From: Selenomonas sp. F0473 | GTDB lineage: Bacteria > Bacillota > Negativicutes > Selenomonadales > Selenomonadaceae | Assembly (NCBI RefSeq): GCF_000315545.1 | Contig: NZ_JH992902.1 | Coordinates: forward strand, 1,198,470-1,262,469 | DNA length: 64,000 nucleotides | Reading direction: 5' to 3' | In this document: piece after piece, positions 45,590 through 54,904 of the stretch | How the letters are laid out: each line of letters starts with the position of its first letter | Numbering within the stretch: the stretch's first letter is position 1 | Position numbers and translations under genes: made by a program | The notes under the pieces: generated by a model | The model's database searches: none | The model's input: the letters and a program-made list of their open reading frames with translations, nothing else | Told to the model about the DNA's origin: nothing

Positions 45590-47536
45590 TCAGAACGCGC
45601 AGTTCACACCAACGAGGAAACTGCGTCCCGTCGTGTAGTAGACACCGCTGTTCGTAAAGTCGCGGCGGTTGAAGAGATTGTCCACATCGAACGTGCCTGT
45701 GACGTTCGGCGTGAACCGATAGGCGACATGGAGGTTGGAGGCAAGGAGATTGCCCGGGATGTGTGTGAAGGTCACCTGTTCGTTCCGCGTGCCGTTATAG
45801 CCGCGGTCGCCCCAATAGCTGAGGTTCAGCGCCGCCGTGAGGGCGCGGTTCTCATAGTTCACGCCCGCCGTCAGCTGGTAGCGGCCGAGCGCGCGCTGCC
45901 ACGCCTGCCCCTCCTTGTACTTGCGCTCGGGATTGCCGACGGTAACGCCCGCATTCCAGCCGAAGTGCGCGTCCCTTTCCTCGGCATAGGAGAGTTCGAC
46001 GCCCGTATTGCGGTACGACGCGGCGTTCGTCTGATACGTGACGGCGCCGTCCTTGACGCCGACAATTTGATCGCTGACGTCGATATGGAACAGCGCCGCG
46101 GTAAAGCGCCGTTTGCCCGCGTCGTATTTATACCCCGCCTCGTAGTTCCAGCCGGACTCCGGCTTTAGATTCGGATTCGGACGCATGACGGCGCTCGCAT
46201 AGTAGAGGTTGCGGAAGTTCGGCATACGGAAGAACCTGCCGGCACTCGCATAGGCGGCGCTGTCCCTGCCGAGCCGCGTCGTCACCTGCACCTGCGGCAG
46301 GAATGCCCGATAGTCCCCCGCCGTCGATTTCACCCAGTCCTGCCGCATACTGAGAATCGCCGCCGTCACGGGGCTGAGGTCGCGGTCATACGAGGCGAGC
46401 AGCGAGTATTCGTTCATCGCGTAGGGGCCGAACTTCGCATAGGGTCTGAGCGCACTTGAGCTGTCGCGCCAAGTAACATATTTTTGATTCTGATCGACAT
46501 ACGTCTGCCGCTTGACCGAGAGCCCGACAAGCGTCGTACTCACATCGTTTTTCCAGACTTTCTTGATATCCGTGCCGAAATGCCGATGTATACTCTTCTC
46601 CCACTCCACAACGGAAGGATTAACGACGAAGTGGTCGGGATTTGAAATCGAGCGGACGTTATAGAACGCGTCTGCCGTCCACCCATTCGAGTCATGATAG
46701 TTCACACTTGCAAAATGCTCGTCGTCATCGTAGCTAAACAATTGGAGTAGATTTCCTGCCTCGTCGCGGGACTGAATGGAGTGATTTTTCCCATTATACA
46801 TGTAAGAAAATCGCGTTCGCTCGTTGATCTTATATGTCAAGTGAACGTGATCCTTGCGGCTTGCGCCAAATCCATACACAAACGGAGTCGGTATCCCGTT
46901 GATCTTTGTCTTCGCCTGTACGGTTGACAAAATCCCCGTCTCGCCGTACCGTGTTTGACTGACGGCAAGCCCGACGGGGCCCAGGTCAAATGTTGCCGCA
47001 TAGACGCGCTGCCCACGGTCGCCCGCCGCAATCCGCACCGTGTTCTTGTACGCGCTCTTCGTGATGACGTTGACGACGCCGCCGAACGCCTCGGAGCCGT
47101 AGAGTACGGAACCGCCGCCCTTCACGACCTCAACGCGGTCGACCGTGTCGAGCGTCAGCATGTCGAGATGGCTGACGTTGTTGAATGACGCGGGAATCCC
47201 GTCGATGAGCACGAGCGTCCCGTTCTCGATGCCGCGCAGGTTGACGCCCGCGTTCCCCGTGATCCAGCTCTGATTATCGGGTCCCATCTGTGTAAAGTGG
47301 ACGCCGTTCTTGTATTTCAGCGCCGAAATCACGTCGTGGGCGCCCGTCTTCTTCAGCTCCTCGGCCGTGTAGACGGTCGTATCCGCGGGCGTGTCGAGCG
47401 TCGGTTTTTCATAGCCCTGCGCCGTGACGTTGACATCCGCTGTCTGAACGACGTTCTCCGCCGATGCCGGCGCAAAAGGTACCGTCCCCGCGCAAAATGC
47501 GCATGCAATTCCAAACAGCCGCTTTGTTGTACGCAT
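45590..47536 (-). CDS. BtuB-like TonB-dependent corrinoid receptor
   Basis: Predicted 648 residues from ATG 47536 (GGGGA 5 bases upstream). Signal peptide ending near APASA, N-terminal VVQTADVNVTAQG, TVYTAEELKKTGAHDVISAL, plug blocks VLIDGIPASFN, VDRVEVVKGGGSVLYGSEA and GGVVNVITKSA, and barrel ending VGVNCAF. At about 650 residues it is the shortest receptor here and closest in plan to BtuB and heme/colicin receptors. It is the last gene of an operon that starts with a B12 riboswitch and encodes BtuFCD-like importers, so cobalamin or cobinamide transport is the best inference. Confidence 0.87.
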   Translation of the reverse strand: MRTTKRLFGIACAFCAGTVPFAPASAENVVQTADVNVTAQGYEKPTLDTPADTTVYTAEELKKTGAHDVISALKYKNGVHFTQMGPDNQSWITGNAGVNLRGIENGTLVLIDGIPASFNNVSHLDMLTLDTVDRVEVVKGGGSVLYGSEAFGGVVNVITKSAYKNTVRIAAGDRGQRVYAATFDLGPVGLAVSQTRYGETGILSTVQAKTKINGIPTPFVYGFGASRKDHVHLTYKINERTRFSYMYNGKNHSIQSRDEAGNLLQLFSYDDDEHFASVNYHDSNGWTADAFYNVRSISNPDHFVVNPSVVEWEKSIHRHFGTDIKKVWKNDVSTTLVGLSVKRQTYVDQNQKYVTWRDSSSALRPYAKFGPYAMNEYSLLASYDRDLSPVTAAILSMRQDWVKSTAGDYRAFLPQVQVTTRLGRDSAAYASAGRFFRMPNFRNLYYASAVMRPNPNLKPESGWNYEAGYKYDAGKRRFTAALFHIDVSDQIVGVKDGAVTYQTNAASYRNTGVELSYAEERDAHFGWNAGVTVGNPERKYKEGQAWQRALGRYQLTAGVNYENRALTAALNLSYWGDRGYNGTRNEQVTFTHIPGNLLASNLHVAYRFTPNVTGTFDVDNLFNRRDFTNSGVYYTTGRSFLVGVNCAF

Positions 47537-47565
47537 AAAAATCCCCTTCCATTTTCCCCATACCT

Positions 47566-48561
47566 TTACCGTGCCAATCCCTCGACCACGGAGAGATGCC
47601 GGTGCACGGGCAGCGGTACGATGTCGCCGTACGCCGCGTGTGCGATGTCCTGCGCGCCGAAGATCATGTCCTGCGACGCGTTGTAGATGTAGCCCTCGTG
47701 CGGGCGGTAGATTTGGCGGTCACGGATCGCCCGCACCGTTTGGAGCGCGGGGTCGTCCAGGTATGTGCGGTTGAACTTCTCGATGTCGTAGCTGCCGTGG
47801 TTGTTCCACACGGGCACAATGAGAAAATCCGGATTCACCGCGACGATGTGTTCCTTCGTCAGCGACTGCCCCGCCGTGAGTCCTATCTCCGCCGCGCCGT
47901 TCGTGACGCCCGCCATGCCGCACAGCCCGTCAAAGAGGCCGCCGCGGCTGCCGTAGGTCGGCGACATAGAGATGACGATGACCGTCTTGCGCGCGTCCGG
48001 CGGCACCTCTGTGAGACGCCCCGCAAGCGCCGCCCGCTCCGCATCAAAGAGCCAGACGAGCGCCTCCCCCTTTTCCGCCTCGCCGAGCGCGGCGGCGACG
48101 AGCCGGACGGCCGCGCGCAGTTCCTCGGCGTTGTGCGGTTTCTTGCAGGCGACGACGCGGATGCCGAGCTCCGGCAGCGTCTGCGCGGGTCCCGCGTCGA
48201 TGTCGGCGTCGAGGAACACGACGTCGGGGTGCAGGGCGAGCACGCGCTCCGCCGACGGGTGATTGATCTTCTCCGTGATGCCCTCGGCGATGTCGACGAT
48301 GTTGGAGCTGTTCGGGTCGTCTGCCATATGGTCGATGCCGACGAGCCGCTCCGGCGGGAGCATCCCGAGCACGATGTCGTCCAGCCACAGCCCGTAGTCC
48401 AGAATCCGCACGGGTTTCTCTTCGAACGCGACCGCGCGCCCCTGCGCGTCCGTCACCGTATAGCCCGCTTCCTCGGGAGCAGAAGGCTTTCCGCAGCCGA
48501 CACTCAGGGCGAGCAAAAATACGGCGAGCAGCGGAACACACCTGCGGTACAAAGCCCCCAT
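47566..48561 (-). CDS. Substrate-binding lipoprotein (BtuF-like)
   Basis: Predicted 331 residues from ATG 48561 (AAGGGG 6 bases upstream). The signal peptide ends in the lipobox LSVGC, so it is probably a lipoprotein. VTDAQGRAVAFEEKPVRILDYG, the two-lobe DPDVVFLDADIDAG-like strand and FLIVPVWNNHGSYDIE are consistent with the type III binding protein fold. It follows the ATPase gene by 22 bp and precedes the BtuB-like receptor by 29 bp. This is the second binding protein associated with the single-permease importer. Confidence 0.82.
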   Translation of the reverse strand: MGALYRRCVPLLAVFLLALSVGCGKPSAPEEAGYTVTDAQGRAVAFEEKPVRILDYGLWLDDIVLGMLPPERLVGIDHMADDPNSSNIVDIAEGITEKINHPSAERVLALHPDVVFLDADIDAGPAQTLPELGIRVVACKKPHNAEELRAAVRLVAAALGEAEKGEALVWLFDAERAALAGRLTEVPPDARKTVIVISMSPTYGSRGGLFDGLCGMAGVTNGAAEIGLTAGQSLTKEHIVAVNPDFLIVPVWNNHGSYDIEKFNRTYLDDPALQTVRAIRDRQIYRPHEGYIYNASQDMIFGAQDIAHAAYGDIVPLPVHRHLSVVEGLAR

Positions 48562-48583
48562 GATTTTCCCCTTTTCCACGCGG

Positions 48584-49363
48584 TCACGGTTTGAGCAGCC
48601 GCACATGCTTATACCCGTCGGCGACGCTGACGCGGGTCTCGACGCCGTACATCGCTGCGATGTTCTCTTCGGTCAGGACGTCCTGCGCTGCGCCGCGCGC
48701 GAATACGTGCGCGTTCTTCAGCATGAGCAGACGGTCGCAGAACAGAGAGGCGAGGTTGAGGTCGTGAATCGTCAGGAGGATCGCGATGCCGTCGCGCTTT
48801 GCAATCTCCGTGATAATCTGCAGGATGAAGAGTTGATTATGCAGGTCAAGACTCGCCGTCGGCTCGTCGAGGATGATGATGCGCGTCTGCTGCGCCAGCG
48901 CCCGCGCGATAAAGACGCGCTGACGCTCGCCGCCGCTCATCTCCTTGATGTTCCGCAGGGCGAACGGCTCGAGCTCCATGCGCCGGATGACATGGAACGC
49001 TATCTCTTCGTCCCGCGCAGAGTACCTATGTCCCGCGTAGGGCAGGCGTCCCATGAGCACCGCCTGCAGCGCCGTCATTCCGAAGGACGCCGTGTTGTAC
49101 TGCGGCACATAGGCGATGCGTTTGGCGACCTCCCCCGCGCCGAGCGCCGAGAGGTCTTCGCCCGAGACGCGCACGGTCCCGCGCGCGGGGCGCAGGAGGC
49201 GCGCGATGCACCGCAGGAGCGTTGTTTTGCCCGTGCCGTTGGGCCCGAGAAGGCCGAGCACCTCCCCCGCGCGGAGTTCGAGCGACACATCGTCGAGGAT
49301 TTTTCTTTCCGCCTTGTAGCCGAAGGTCAGATGCTCCGCCGCAAGACTCGCCGCCGTACTCAT
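48584..49363 (-). CDS. ABC importer ATP-binding subunit (BtuD/FepC-like)
   Basis: Predicted 259 residues from ATG 49363 (AAAGGAG 5 bases upstream), overlapping the permease stop as ATGA. Walker A LLGPNGTGKTT, signature MSGGERQRV, Walker B IIILDEPTASLDL and TIHDLNLAS are complete. The order of family signs (YVPQYNTASFG, LMGRLPYAG) is that of iron-chelate/cobalamin import ATPases. Works with the FecCD permease just upstream. Confidence 0.92.
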   Translation of the reverse strand: MSTAASLAAEHLTFGYKAERKILDDVSLELRAGEVLGLLGPNGTGKTTLLRCIARLLRPARGTVRVSGEDLSALGAGEVAKRIAYVPQYNTASFGMTALQAVLMGRLPYAGHRYSARDEEIAFHVIRRMELEPFALRNIKEMSGGERQRVFIARALAQQTRIIILDEPTASLDLHNQLFILQIITEIAKRDGIAILLTIHDLNLASLFCDRLLMLKNAHVFARGAAQDVLTEENIAAMYGVETRVSVADGYKHVRLLKP

Positions 49364-50412
49364 TCGAACTCCTTTCCCCTGCGCAGGATGAGATGGATGA
49401 AGAGCGGCACGCCGAAGAAGGAAATCACGATGCCGACGGGCACGGTCACAGGGTAGAGAATGAGTTTCCCGACCGTGTCCGACACGAGGAGGAGCGCCGC
49501 TCCGAGCACACAGGTAAAGGGCAGGTAGAAGCGGTGATCCGTCCCGATGAGGAACCGCGCCATATGCGGCGCGATGAGCCCCACGAACCCGATGACTCCC
49601 GTAAAGCTGATGATCGCCGCCGTCATAAAGACCGCCGCGAGCCCCACGACCGTCCGCAGGCGCGCGGGATTCACCCCTAGACTGACGGCGGTCTCGTCGT
49701 CGCTCGTCGCCATGACGTTCAGCGGCAGGCAGAAGAACATCGCGATGAGAAAGCCCGCCGCAACGATGACGGCGCCGATGACAACGTAGTCCCACGAGGC
49801 GCGGTGGAGCGAGCCGAACGTCCACTGAATGACCGCCGCGAGCTTGTGTTCCTGCGCGAAGAACTCAAGCGTCGCCGTGAGCGCGCTGAAGAAGTAGTTC
49901 AGCGCGATGCCGACGAGCACGAGCGTCGTCGGGGTCAGTCCCGCGCGCTGCGCGATGCCGTAGACGAGCGCGCCGCAGACGCAGGAAAGCGTGAACGCGG
50001 AGAGGATGATGCCGATGTCCGTGTCGAGCGCCGTCCCCGCGGCAAACACGATGCAGATGGACGCGCCGAGCGCCGCTGCCGATGAGATGCCGAGGGTGAA
50101 CGGGCTGACGAGGTAGTTGCGCGTGATGGACTGCATGAGCGCGCCCGCGAGCGCGAGCCCCGCTCCCGCGACGATCGCGAGCAGGATGCGCGGCAGACGC
50201 AGCAGCAGAATAATCTTATTCGTCGCCGCGTCCGCGCCGCTCCCCGCCGCGCCGTCCGCCCACTGCTCAATCGCCGCGATTGTCTGCGCCGGCGAAACCT
50301 CCCGCATCCCGATGGTCGTGAACACATAGGCGGCGGCGAGAGTAAAGACAATGCCTGCCGCGATCATCAGCCACTTGCGCCGGTTCTTTTCATGATAGGC
50401 CTGTTCCAGCAT
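49360..50412 (-). CDS. FecCD/BtuC-family permease
   Basis: Predicted 350 residues, about nine to ten helices. Family blocks are LRLPRILLAIVAGAGLALAG, SPFTLGISSAAALGAS, SFTGVIGFVGLIAPHMARFLIG and VTVPVGIVISFFGVPLFI. It forms a homodimeric channel in BtuCD-type importers. It starts 7 bp after the binding protein at 50419 and overlaps the ATPase gene by 4 bases. Confidence 0.92.
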   Translation of the reverse strand: MLEQAYHEKNRRKWLMIAAGIVFTLAAAYVFTTIGMREVSPAQTIAAIEQWADGAAGSGADAATNKIILLLRLPRILLAIVAGAGLALAGALMQSITRNYLVSPFTLGISSAAALGASICIVFAAGTALDTDIGIILSAFTLSCVCGALVYGIAQRAGLTPTTLVLVGIALNYFFSALTATLEFFAQEHKLAAVIQWTFGSLHRASWDYVVIGAVIVAAGFLIAMFFCLPLNVMATSDDETAVSLGVNPARLRTVVGLAAVFMTAAIISFTGVIGFVGLIAPHMARFLIGTDHRFYLPFTCVLGAALLLVSDTVGKLILYPVTVPVGIVISFFGVPLFIHLILRRGKEFE

Positions 50413-50418
50413 GGCGCG

Positions 50419-51486
50419 TCACTCGCTCAGTGGGAACGCGGGATAGGTATGCCCGCCGATATACGGCAGATGCTGATATTTTTCGAGCCAGACCTTGAAG
50501 ATGTCCTCCGGATGGAGGTCGGGGAGCTGCTCGGGGTAGAGGAACTTCGCGATGTACATCGTCCCCACGAGCTTGGATGCGCCGCCGTGCACATAGTGCG
50601 AGAGCAGGAGAATCCTTTGATTTTTCACCGCGTCGATGGTATCCCATCCCTTGCGCGACTCCAGTTCATGCAGGATGCGCGCGTGATCCTCGGGCGTCGG
50701 CGGGATATACGAGGAGTTGACCTTCGGCTCGGAGACCTTCACGATGTATGCGGGATTGCGCTCGATGACCGCCTCGGGGTTCACCTGCGGATTCGCCGCG
50801 TCGCCGAAGATGTTGTGCGCGCCCGAATACTCCACCATGTCGTAGAAATAGTTCCCGGGCACGGTCGTATTGCCCTCGGTGCGGTACTCGAAGTAAAGAG
50901 ATTTCTTCGGCACGTCCTTCGTCTGCCGTTCGATGTAGTCGAGTTTCTCCATAAAGAAATCCGCGAGTTCCTGCGCCTCGGTCTCTTTGCCGAAAAGCCG
51001 GCCGATGAGCGCGCAGTTGTCCCTGAACTCGCGCGTATAGTAGGCGTCCACGACGATGACCGCGATGCCGAACGGCGCGAGTTTTTCCTGCGCGTCCTCC
51101 CAGCCGCCGTTGCCTGTCAGGATGAGCGCCTGCGGCGCGAGTTCGACGATCTTCTCATAGTTCAGATTGCCCTGGTTCGCGCCGATGACCTGATCCTGTT
51201 TGAACTTCCCCTTAAATCCCGCCTCGTCGTTGAAGATGTAGTTATCGACGCCGACGACGGTATCGAGCGATCCGACGGCGTTGATCAGCTCGGCGTTGTA
51301 GGCGTTCGAAACGACGACGCGCGTCAGCGGATGCGGCACGGTCACGCTGCGCCCGATGCTGTCCGTCACGGTGATCGTATCGGCGCTCCCCGCCGCGCTG
51401 TCCTGCGCCGCGTCCCTGCCGCAGCCAAGGGCGAGCAGGGCGCACACGAGGAGCGCGCAGAGCGCTTTGATGCTGTATTTTTTCAT
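50419..51486 (-). CDS. Substrate-binding lipoprotein (FepB/BtuF-like)
   Basis: Predicted 355 residues. Signal peptide with lipobox LLALGC, then VTDSIGRSVTVPHPLTRVVV, a conserved ELAPQALILTG strand and VSEPKVNSSY. Starts 57 bp after the receptor at 51544 and leads into the permease and ATPase, so it is the primary binding protein of that importer. Confidence 0.87.
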   Translation of the reverse strand: MKKYSIKALCALLVCALLALGCGRDAAQDSAAGSADTITVTDSIGRSVTVPHPLTRVVVSNAYNAELINAVGSLDTVVGVDNYIFNDEAGFKGKFKQDQVIGANQGNLNYEKIVELAPQALILTGNGGWEDAQEKLAPFGIAVIVVDAYYTREFRDNCALIGRLFGKETEAQELADFFMEKLDYIERQTKDVPKKSLYFEYRTEGNTTVPGNYFYDMVEYSGAHNIFGDAANPQVNPEAVIERNPAYIVKVSEPKVNSSYIPPTPEDHARILHELESRKGWDTIDAVKNQRILLLSHYVHGGASKLVGTMYIAKFLYPEQLPDLHPEDIFKVWLEKYQHLPYIGGHTYPAFPLSE

Positions 51487-51543
51487 AATCCCCTCGCAAA
51501 ATAAGGGAACCCGCCGCGGCCGCGGCGAATCCCCGTGTACTTT

Positions 51544-53781
51544 TTAGATATCCATTGTCATCGACAGAACGAGGCTGCGCGGATAGCCCTGAATCCCGAA
51601 ATTATAGGTCGGACGCGACATCCAGTAGCGCTTGTCGAAGAGATTGTAACAGGTGAGGCTCAGCGCCGCGGGCACGGCGCCGAATTTCGTCTTGTAGGTA
51701 ACGCCGAGGTCACAGGTGAGATACGAAGGCACGTTCAGCTTGCGCGCGTCCCCCGTGTAAATCGGCGCGGAGCCGGAGTAAATCGCGCGTGCAAACGCCG
51801 TTAGCTGCGCATCCGGCGCGTACTCGACAGCGAGCATACCGCTCCAGTCCGCGACGCCCGCCACAGCCTTGCCGTTATAGCCCGTATTCGTCTGCTGCTC
51901 CGTCGTCAGGTGCATCAGGCCGCCCGTCAGCGTCCACTTCGGCGCGATTTGGCCGCTGACGCTCAGTTCGACGCCCTTGAATTTATTCTTGCCCTCCATG
52001 ACGCGCGTGGGGTTCGGGTCGCCGGTGTAACGCACGTCAATCGTGCGGTCCTGTTCGATTTGGAAGACGCTCAGCCCCGCGAGGACGCCGCGCTTCCGAT
52101 ATTTGACGCCGAGCTCGTTCTGCTTGGTCTTGGCCGGAGAAAGCATCGCGCCCGTGTTCATAAAACCGCTGCCGACGACATTCCCCTTATCAAAGCTCTC
52201 CGAGTGGTTCGCATAGATGCTGAGGTCCTCCGTCGGACGGTAGACGATGCCGTAGGTCGGAGAGTTCGCGCTGCTGGTGACCGTCGTGCTGCGCGCGCGG
52301 TTATAGCCCGAGCTTGCGGCATATGACGTCGCCTTGACGCTGTGGTGGTGGACGCCGAGCAGGACGGCCATCTTCTTGTATTCGATCGTATCGGTCAGCG
52401 ATATGCCCGAATAGGTCGTCACGCCGGACTTGATCGCCCCGTGAACAGATGCGGGCATGTAGTTCCAGATAACGCTGCGCACGCCGTCGCGCAGGCTGCC
52501 CTCCACGCTGCCGAAGTTCGGTACATCGTTCCCATACTGACCGTTGCGCTCGTAGCCCCAATACGCATGGTACCAATCGCGGTCGAGCGCCAGGACGACA
52601 TCGTTCTTCACGTCGCCAATTCGGAGCGTACCGCGCACGCCGAGCTGCGCGTAAACATTGCGAATCCCATACGAACGGGTCCACAGCGTATTGGCAAAAT
52701 CCCCCGCCTCATTGCGCACGAACACCTTGCTGGATGCTGTCATCACATAGCCGCTGCCGTAGTTGCGGCTGTACCCCGCGTTAAAGAAGGCCTTCCACGT
52801 ATCGCCGAGCTTCTGCTCGTGATTCAGCACGGCCGTCCACGTCTTCACCGCGATATACTGCCCCGGAAAACTGTAGTTGTGCCTGCCGCTCGGCGCCGAC
52901 GGCAGGCGATCCCCCGTATAGCGATTTGCCCCCGTACCGCTGAAATCAAAATAGCGCTGGCCGCCCTCGTTCTTCGTATAGCGGTAGCCCGCAAAGAGAT
53001 TCGTTGTGCTGCGGCGCCCCGCGTGGTCGAGATTGACGTAGAAATCGCGCGTCGTCAGCTTCTCGCCATCGACTGCCGTTTTCCCTTGAATGTTCTCCGC
53101 ATTGATGCGCAGCCCCCACGCCTCGCTTTTGCCAAAGCGCCTGCCGATGTCGACGATCTCGCCGAGCGCCCCGCCCGAGCCGATCGTCTCGGTATAGGTG
53201 AGGCGCTCCTTGCCGTACTCTGCGCGCTTCGTCACGAGATTGACCGAGCCGCCCGCCGACTCCGAATTCGTCGAGCCGTGAATGCCGATCGCGGGCCCCG
53301 AGACGACCTCCATACGATCGACGAAGTTCGACGGCATATTCGTCTGCGAGAACATGCCCGGCACGCCGTTGACCTTGAACTGATAGGCGTTCATTTGAAA
53401 ACCGCGGATCGAGAAATCGTTATACATCGTGCTGCTGCTCGTGCGCACCGATGGGGACATCAGCAGGGCGCTCGTCAGCGGTTCGCTCGCGTCGCCGTAC
53501 TGCGTGATCGCCTTGTTCGTGATATTCGTCTGCGTGAAGGGGACGTCCATCACGTCCTTCGTCCCGAGGAACCCTGTGCCGCCCGTGCTGCTCGTGAGAT
53601 TCTTCCCATCGTCCATGCGCGCGCCCGTAACATCGACGGGCTCGAGCTCATAGGTATCGACACTGCCCGTTCCCGCATCATGGGCGCCCGTCTTCTCCGC
53701 GGCGGATGCGCCGCCCGGCCACACCGTACTCGTCCCGAGCGCTGCGAGCGCGACCGCAAGCGCCAGTTTTCGTTTCGTCAT
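51544..53781 (-). CDS. TonB-dependent siderophore-type receptor
   Basis: Predicted 745 residues from ATG 53781 (AAGGAGG 9 bases upstream). Signal peptide TKRKLALAVALAALGTSTVW, linker VDTYELEPVDVTGAR. The plug has FSIRGFQMNAYQFKVNGVPG, VDRMEVVSGPAIGIHGSTN and GSVNLVTKRAE, and the barrel ends LSMTMDI. The first 70 bases of coding DNA and the ribosome site are nearly the same as for the receptor at 57754. A possible internal -10 (TATAAT at 53848-53853, minus) precedes it. Confidence 0.88.
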   Translation of the reverse strand: MTKRKLALAVALAALGTSTVWPGGASAAEKTGAHDAGTGSVDTYELEPVDVTGARMDDGKNLTSSTGGTGFLGTKDVMDVPFTQTNITNKAITQYGDASEPLTSALLMSPSVRTSSSTMYNDFSIRGFQMNAYQFKVNGVPGMFSQTNMPSNFVDRMEVVSGPAIGIHGSTNSESAGGSVNLVTKRAEYGKERLTYTETIGSGGALGEIVDIGRRFGKSEAWGLRINAENIQGKTAVDGEKLTTRDFYVNLDHAGRRSTTNLFAGYRYTKNEGGQRYFDFSGTGANRYTGDRLPSAPSGRHNYSFPGQYIAVKTWTAVLNHEQKLGDTWKAFFNAGYSRNYGSGYVMTASSKVFVRNEAGDFANTLWTRSYGIRNVYAQLGVRGTLRIGDVKNDVVLALDRDWYHAYWGYERNGQYGNDVPNFGSVEGSLRDGVRSVIWNYMPASVHGAIKSGVTTYSGISLTDTIEYKKMAVLLGVHHHSVKATSYAASSGYNRARSTTVTSSANSPTYGIVYRPTEDLSIYANHSESFDKGNVVGSGFMNTGAMLSPAKTKQNELGVKYRKRGVLAGLSVFQIEQDRTIDVRYTGDPNPTRVMEGKNKFKGVELSVSGQIAPKWTLTGGLMHLTTEQQTNTGYNGKAVAGVADWSGMLAVEYAPDAQLTAFARAIYSGSAPIYTGDARKLNVPSYLTCDLGVTYKTKFGAVPAALSLTCYNLFDKRYWMSRPTYNFGIQGYPRSLVLSMTMDI

Positions 53782-53881
53782 TTGACAGTTCCTCCTTAAA
53801 ATCATCAGCCTTCCTGTAAGCTCATCTTCTCGTTAAGAACACGAGACATTATATGATTACACAACGCAGCACACGATCCAT

Positions 53882-54904
53882 CTACTCGACGTGGAAATCA
53901 TATTCCGTTGCAAAATCAAATTGTCCCGGATACATGCGATTCGCCATGTAGCCGATGGCATCGATCGTCCGCGTCTGGGGACCGTAGACGAATTTCAAGG
54001 GAATGGGATAGAGCCTGTTATTTTGGATGAAATTCAGATGCCGGAACGCGGGGTTCTCCCGTATCTTTTGGACTTCTTCTTCCTTTTCATCGTACACGAC
54101 GACGAACACGACGTCCGGATTCTCCTCCATGATGTTCTCGGTGCCGACCGCAGCCGTTGTGTGCGGCACATCCGCGCCGATCGCCGCCGCCATATCGCCC
54201 GCGATCTTATCGCGCCCGTAGGAAGCGACGATGCTGCTCATGAGATCGAGGATCATGACCTTCGGCTTTTCTCTGTCCTGCGTTTCGCTCCGGATGAATG
54301 CAATCCGCGCGTAGGTATCCGCGACGATTTTCTCCGCTGTGGCGTCACGGCGAAACGCCGCGCCCATATCGCGGATGAACTTCATCTCGCGCGCAATCGT
54401 CTCCACTGCGTTCAGCTTGCCGGGCGCGGTGGTATTGAGCGGCACCATCGTATGAACGCCCTTGCCGTTCCAATACGCCGTGCTGCCCAGGCGGTTTTTG
54501 GAGAAAAACTCCTGCTGCGCCACGATGAGATCGGGCTGCAGCGCGAGCAGGCGCTCCGCGTTCACCTCCGAGCGTTTCATCGGCGGAAAGGAGGCAAACG
54601 CTGCCCGATTGCACGCCTTAATGCCAAACGTCGGATTGTCCTGCGTCGGCACCGCCGCGATGACGCCGCGGGTCACGCCGAGATCCATGAGCGTCTCCGA
54701 CTCGTTCGCCCCAACGACGACGATGCGCTCCGGCACATGCGAAAACGTCTCGATATTCGGACCGAGTTCAAAATAGTTTTCGACGCTGATATTCTCGACG
54801 GTGACAGGCGCGGACGACATCTCTGCCGCCGTCTCCCGGCCCCCGCCGCAGCCGCCGAGCGCGGGCAGAAGCGCCGCAAGCAGCGCTGCAAACCATAGCT
54901 TCAT
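53882..54904 (-). CDS. Substrate-binding lipoprotein of the MERVLV/WWN-related family
   Basis: Predicted 340 residues from ATG 54904 (GGGGGAGG 6 bases upstream; the frame stays open further upstream only through the permease gene). Lipobox LLPALGGC. HVPERIVVVGANESETLMDLG, DLIVAQQEFFSKNRLGSTAYW, REMKFIRDMGAAF and ENPDVVFVVVYDEKEEE align with the left-hand binding proteins, so it is their lipidated relative. It overlaps the FecCD permease by 4 bases, tying this family to a FecCD/ATPase importer. Confidence 0.85.
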   Translation of the reverse strand: MKLWFAALLAALLPALGGCGGGRETAAEMSSAPVTVENISVENYFELGPNIETFSHVPERIVVVGANESETLMDLGVTRGVIAAVPTQDNPTFGIKACNRAAFASFPPMKRSEVNAERLLALQPDLIVAQQEFFSKNRLGSTAYWNGKGVHTMVPLNTTAPGKLNAVETIAREMKFIRDMGAAFRRDATAEKIVADTYARIAFIRSETQDREKPKVMILDLMSSIVASYGRDKIAGDMAAAIGADVPHTTAAVGTENIMEENPDVVFVVVYDEKEEEVQKIRENPAFRHLNFIQNNRLYPIPLKFVYGPQTRTIDAIGYMANRMYPGQFDFATEYDFHVE